64,000 bases of DNA from Nocardia kruczakiae NBRC 101016 (lineage in GTDB: Bacteria > Actinomycetota > Actinomycetes > Mycobacteriales > Mycobacteriaceae). Positions 60,794 to 64,000 of this stretch are shown one piece after another. The DNA lies in contig NZ_BDBL01000014.1 in NCBI RefSeq assembly GCF_001612965.1, positions 1 to 64,000 of the forward strand. The letters are read 5' to 3'. The stretch's first letter is position 1; each line of letters starts with the position of its first letter. The position numbers and the translations under genes are program-made. Under the pieces are notes generated by a model, which was not told where the DNA came from, ran no database searches, and was given only the letters and a program-made list of their open reading frames with translations.

Positions 60794-62311
60794 TCAGATG
60801 CCTGGCGCTACAGGTGTCTCCTCGCGCTCCCGTGCGGCATGTCTAGGCAGGAACATGGCCGGGACGATGATCACCGCGGTGAGCCCGAACGCCACCCAGA
60901 ACGCGAAGCCGAAGGAGTCGGCGAGCAGCGGTCCGATTACCGGCATGAGTTGGGGCGGGACGGAGCTGATCTGGCCGGAACCGCCACTGCCGGCGGGCAT
61001 TCCGTGCTCGGTCAGCTGTCCGGAGAGGTGCTGCGTCAGCGCGGTTACCAGCAAGGCGCTCCCGAGCGACGCGCCGACCTGCTGAATGGCCGAGAGCGTG
61101 GGTGCCGCCCGTGTCACGGCGTCCTTGCCCAGATCGGTGTAGGCAGCCGAAATGGTCGGCATCATCACCGCACCGAGGCCCATACCGCGCACGAACAAGG
61201 CCACACAGAGCCAGAGGTATGAGGTGTCGGTGCCCACGTGCGTGAACGGGAGGGTGCCGATGAGGCCGAGCACTACGCCGACGGGAACCACGTAGCCGGC
61301 GCCGATACGGTCGGTGAGCCGGCCGCCGATCACCACCGCCACGATCGCGCCCAATCCCTGGGGCGCGAGCAGCAGGCCGGCGTCGAGCGGGCCCTGTCCG
61401 CGCACGGTCTGGTAGTACAGCGGGAGCAACAGCATGCCGCCGAACAATCCGATGGCGACGAGAAAGACCGCGATGGTTCCGCTGGCGAAGACCCGGTTGG
61501 TGAGCAGGCGGACGTCGACGATCGAGTCGGCTCCCTTGTGCAGGCTGTGCCAGGTATAGAGGGCCAGGCCGACGACGCCGGCGATGAGCCAGCCGAGCAC
61601 ACCCCACTCGGTGAATCCGCCGTGCGAGCTGGCCTGCGACAGCCCGTAGAGCAGGCAGACGAGGCTGCCGGAAAGCAGGATCAGCCCCCGCAGGTCGAGA
61701 CGGCCGTGCTCGGGCACGGTGTCACCGGGTGGGAGCTTCCAGACCGCGAGCGTCAGGGCGACGGCACCGACCGGGACGTTGACGAGGAAGATCCAGTGCC
61801 AGCTCGTGTACTGGACCAGCAGGCCGCCGATCACCGGACCGAAAACCGGCCCCAGCAGCATGGGGATGCCGAGGATGGCCATGGCCCTCCCGAGGCGTTG
61901 CGGGCCCGCGGCCCGGGTGATGATCGCCTGCCCGGCGGGCAGCAGCATGCCGCCGCCGAGTCCCTGCAGGACGCGGAAGGCGATCAGGCTTTCGATCGAC
62001 CAGGCGGCCGCGCACAGAGCCGACCCTGCTACGAACAGACTCACTGCGGTGAGCCAGACCGGTCTGGGCCCGAAGCGATCCATCGCCCAGCCGGTCACCG
62101 GGATGACCAGCGCCACCGCCAGCAGATAACCGGTCACCACCCACTGCGTCGTGGACAGGGTCGCGCCGAGTTCGGTGCTCAACGAATCCAGGGCGACGTT
62201 CACGATGGTGGTGTCGAGAACCACCATGATCATGCCGGACACGATGACGAGTCCTGTGACGATGACGCTGCGATCGAGCTTGCCCGACTGCTGCGCGGTG
62301 GTGGATGCCAT
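60794..62311 (-). CDS. DHA2-family MFS multidrug exporter (EmrB/QacA type)
   Basis: A 505-residue, 14-segment MFS drug:proton antiporter. Motif A/D1 region LDTTIVNVALDSLSTELGAT near residue 30, TGWAMDRFGPRPVWLTAVSL (motif A), RVLQGLGGGMLLPAGQAII (motif B) and GIPMLLGPVFGPVIGGLLVQ (motif C, antiporter) are all present. It exports amphipathic drugs or lipids. It is divergent from the SnoaL-like/HxlR genes across 227 bases, so HxlR control is possible. Confidence 0.95.
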   Translation of the reverse strand: MASTTAQQSGKLDRSVIVTGLVIVSGMIMVVLDTTIVNVALDSLSTELGATLSTTQWVVTGYLLAVALVIPVTGWAMDRFGPRPVWLTAVSLFVAGSALCAAAWSIESLIAFRVLQGLGGGMLLPAGQAIITRAAGPQRLGRAMAILGIPMLLGPVFGPVIGGLLVQYTSWHWIFLVNVPVGAVALTLAVWKLPPGDTVPEHGRLDLRGLILLSGSLVCLLYGLSQASSHGGFTEWGVLGWLIAGVVGLALYTWHSLHKGADSIVDVRLLTNRVFASGTIAVFLVAIGLFGGMLLLPLYYQTVRGQGPLDAGLLLAPQGLGAIVAVVIGGRLTDRIGAGYVVPVGVVLGLIGTLPFTHVGTDTSYLWLCVALFVRGMGLGAVMMPTISAAYTDLGKDAVTRAAPTLSAIQQVGASLGSALLVTALTQHLSGQLTEHGMPAGSGGSGQISSVPPQLMPVIGPLLADSFGFAFWVAFGLTAVIIVPAMFLPRHAAREREETPVAPGI

Positions 62312-62521
62312 ATCAGCTCCCTCGTCGATGGTGCCAGGACTCGACCGGGCGACAACACCCTGCGACTACCCGTCGTGAGGCCGATTATCGCGGTGCTGTC
62401 ATTCCACAGGGTGTCACGGACCTTGTCGCCGAGGGGGAGATCGGGTACGCCGTTCGCCGTCGGGCGGCCACGCCTCGATGCGGGGGTCGCACAGGGCGAA
62501 GGCGGGCGGGGATGCCAGCGT

Positions 62522-62538
62522 GCCTCTAATATAGAGGC
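62522..62538. promoter_or_regulatory. Palindromic operator abutting a start codon
   Basis: GCCTCTAATATAGAGGC is a 17-base palindrome (7-bp arms GCCTCTA/TAGAGGC) ending one base before the ATG at 62539. It leaves no ribosome site, so the transcript is probably leaderless, with the operator over the -10 region. The HxlR protein encoded two genes downstream is the likely ligand. Confidence 0.72.
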
Positions 62539-62922
62539 ATGACTGAGAGTCTCATACTGCAGGTGTGGCAATCGAAAGACTCCACCCACCTGCCGGGATT
62601 GCTTGCCGAGGAGGCGACCTTCTCGAGCCCGGTCGCCGATTACCACGGCCGGGCCCGTGCGGCACACCTGCTGGCGACGATCGCATCGGTACTCGACTCG
62701 GTACGTCAGACCCGGCAGTGGACTGACGGGCAGCAGCGGATGTTCGCGTTCACCGCACGATTCGATGGTCAGGAACTCGAAGGGGCACTGAGGGAAGAGC
62801 TCTCCGAGACCGGCAGGCTGTCCCACGTGACGTTGTTCCTGCGGCCGTACCGGGTGCTGCGCGCGGCCATCGCGGAAATGGCACGGCGACTGGAAGATTC
62901 ACCTCCGCCGCAGGCGGCCTGA
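62539..62922 (+). CDS. SnoaL/NTF2-like protein
   Basis: A 127-residue NTF2-like fold: ILQVWQSKDSTHLPGLLAEE opens with the helix pair, ATFSSPVADYHGRARAAHLL holds the cone entrance, and RLSHVTLFLRPYRVLRAAIA is the final strand and helix. Members are small isomerases, hydratases or ligand binders; none of the catalytic residues of known ones can be identified. It is co-transcribed with the HxlR gene two bases downstream. Confidence 0.82.
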   Translation: MTESLILQVWQSKDSTHLPGLLAEEATFSSPVADYHGRARAAHLLATIASVLDSVRQTRQWTDGQQRMFAFTARFDGQELEGALREELSETGRLSHVTLFLRPYRVLRAAIAEMARRLEDSPPPQAA

Positions 62923-62924
62923 TC

Positions 62925-63260
62925 GTGGCGGACGAAACGCCACGCCCGGGACGGCCGGTTCGCGGATCGACCACCGGGCGCCCGATCATGGCCCTGTTCG
63001 ATCTGCTCGGGCGCCGTTGGGTACTGCGGGTGATCTGGGAACTCGATCAGGCCCCGGGCCCGCTCACCTTCCGTGAACTGCGCACCGCATGCGGCGACGT
63101 CTCCTCCAGCGTGCTGACCCGTCGGCTGGCCGAACTCACCGAGGCGCGCCTCGTCGAACACGAGGAGGGGTACCGGCTGACCCGCGCCGGCCGCGCACTC
63201 GTCGAGCGGCTCGCGCCATTGACGCAGTGGGCGGCGCAGTGGCACAACGATATTGGATGA
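62925..63260 (+). CDS. HxlR-family transcriptional regulator
   Basis: A 111-residue winged-helix HxlR protein from a GTG two bases after the previous stop. ALFDLLGRRWVLRVIWELDQ, GPLTFRELRTACGDVSSSVL and TRRLAELTEARLVEHEEGYR are the standard helix-turn-helix and wing; no sensing Cys is present in the first helix. The family autoregulates through short palindromes like that at 62522-62538, and the divergent drug exporter would be the natural second target. Confidence 0.92.
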   Translation: MADETPRPGRPVRGSTTGRPIMALFDLLGRRWVLRVIWELDQAPGPLTFRELRTACGDVSSSVLTRRLAELTEARLVEHEEGYRLTRAGRALVERLAPLTQWAAQWHNDIG

Positions 63261-63378
63261 GACGATGCCCGGAGCCGGTTCGGGTCTCCCGCTGCCGACC
63301 GGCATATCTGGCCGGAACCACCGCTGCCGAGCGTCGCGTCGACCTATCGAATGTCCGAGGGTGCGGGAACCGACGGCG

Positions 63379-63789
63379 TCAGATGTGGTCGTGGCCGGAG
63401 AGGCGTTCGTGGTCGATTTCGGCGTCGCGTTCGCGGTCGCGCTCATGGTCGGATTCGGCGTTCACGTTCCATGAGATCGGGTGTGCGCCGGGGCCGCAGT
63501 CCTGACTCAACCGGATTGTCGATTCGGGGCGGATCCGTACCTCCTGGACGAGCGGACGGAGGTCGCTGCACAGGACGAATATTCCGGCGGTCGCCGGGCC
63601 CACATCGGTATTCGTGCATTCGATGTCGACGCGACTGTCCACCGGAACCGATGAGCAGAACGCCTCACGGGGCCGCAGCGCCTGAGCAGATCCTGCGCCG
63701 ACGGTTGTCGACACCGTCACGGCCGCGAGACCGGATATCACCGCGCCCACGATCGATAGCCGGCGGGCACTTCTCTTGGGGATGGACAC
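63379..63789 (-). CDS. Secreted hypothetical protein
   Basis: A 136-residue protein from GTG 63789: a basic head (SIPKRSARRL), a hydrophobic signal segment (SIVGAVISGLAAVTVSTTVG) and a likely cleavage site at AQA. The mature part has four Cys (FCSSV, IECTN, VLCSD, SQDCGPG) that could form two disulfides. The tail is strikingly charged (ESDHERDRERDAEIDHER). No family recognised. The last 200 bases of the window, 63790-64000, contain no further gene that I can support. Confidence 0.6.
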   Translation of the reverse strand: MSIPKRSARRLSIVGAVISGLAAVTVSTTVGAGSAQALRPREAFCSSVPVDSRVDIECTNTDVGPATAGIFVLCSDLRPLVQEVRIRPESTIRLSQDCGPGAHPISWNVNAESDHERDRERDAEIDHERLSGHDHI

Positions 63790-64000
63790 CGAGCTTCTCG
63801 CTTTCACTGCACTGCAGAACAATTCCCGAAAGCGTATGCACACCGGGGCATATTTCCCAATGGAAGGAATTCTCGGCGATTCGGTACCGTCGACTGCCAC
63901 GGACGGCATGCTTGTCACCCGTTGACGAGATCGTCGCTATCGTGAACGACAAGTTTGCTGTTCAGCCGCAACCTGACCGGCGTGGCTCGATCGCTTCGGG

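Noticed and set aside
61238..62542. A 434-codon forward frame opposite the MFS exporter
   Set aside because: Antisense to the exporter; it lacks hydrophobic segments or motifs and reads as acidic/Gln-rich shadow sequence.
1..64000. CRISPR arrays, tRNA or rRNA genes, prophage or integrase with attachment site
   Set aside because: Looked for regularly spaced repeats, tRNA cloverleaf ends and integrase motifs on both strands; none was found, so the island label rests on gene content and debris only.

Overview
The window is high-GC actinobacterial chromosome: GTG starts are frequent, TetR regulators are dense, and there are solo MCE lipoproteins, ECF and large LuxR (LAL) regulators, DUF427, DUF2961 and F/FMN-type catabolic enzymes. 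The mix fits a mycolic-acid actinomycete, most likely Nocardia or a close relative; that assignment is inference. No tRNA, rRNA, CRISPR array or replication origin was seen.

Region A (1 to about 26 kb) is a catabolic island mixed with gene debris. Intact genes are two amidohydrolases, a solo MCE lipoprotein, TetR regulators, a YceI-like protein, an SRPBCC protein, an HsaA/HsaB-like two-component flavin monooxygenase, and a tightly coupled operon (15277-24222): two alpha/beta hydrolases, an FAD hydroxylase, a small protein, a zinc dehydrogenase, a DUF3500 protein, an HpcH/HpaI aldolase and an AceE-like thiamine-diphosphate enzyme. Between them lie remnants: a fused ABC ATPase/permease, an MFS gene with a nonsense codon, a collapsed second copy of the DUF3500-aldolase pair, an FAD monooxygenase cut by IS3 debris, IS256 and MMPL scraps, a TetR tail, and a second MCE C-terminus. 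A 15-bp palindrome of the form GGnnACnnnGTnnCC recurs in front of most intact transcription units between 1 and 15.3 kb, so the island looks like one TetR-type regulon.

Region B (24.7-45.5 kb) holds a carotenoid oxygenase, SRPBCC and DUF389 pieces, two paralogous LAL regulators (28.2 and 40.4 kb), and between and beside them an SDR, an ECF41-like sigma factor lacking its C-terminal domain, two alpha/beta hydrolases, LtrA, an orphan succinate-dehydrogenase-like flavoprotein, an NmrA-like protein, a ferritin-like protein, a cupin, a ThuA-like protein and a Nudix hydrolase.

Region C (45.5-51.3 kb) begins with a second graveyard (nucleoside hydrolase N-terminus, two aldehyde dehydrogenase pieces joined head to head, a TetR head fused to a transporter tail), followed by small hypothetical proteins, DUF427 and an alpha/beta hydrolase.

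Region D (51.5-58.8 kb) is a compact sugar operon: a five-bladed-propeller glycosidase-like protein, an L-fucose/arabinose-isomerase-like protein, two FGGY kinases, a DUF2961/GH172 protein and a polyol-type zinc dehydrogenase. Family knowledge suggests salvage of D-arabinofuranosyl material (D-arabinose to D-ribulose to a phosphate, and arabitol to xylulose to xylulose 5-phosphate), possibly from cell-wall arabinan.

Region E (58.8-64 kb) has an S1-like protein, small hypotheticals, a cold-shock-domain protein, a DHA2-type MFS pump divergent from a SnoaL-like/HxlR pair with a palindromic operator, and a secreted protein.
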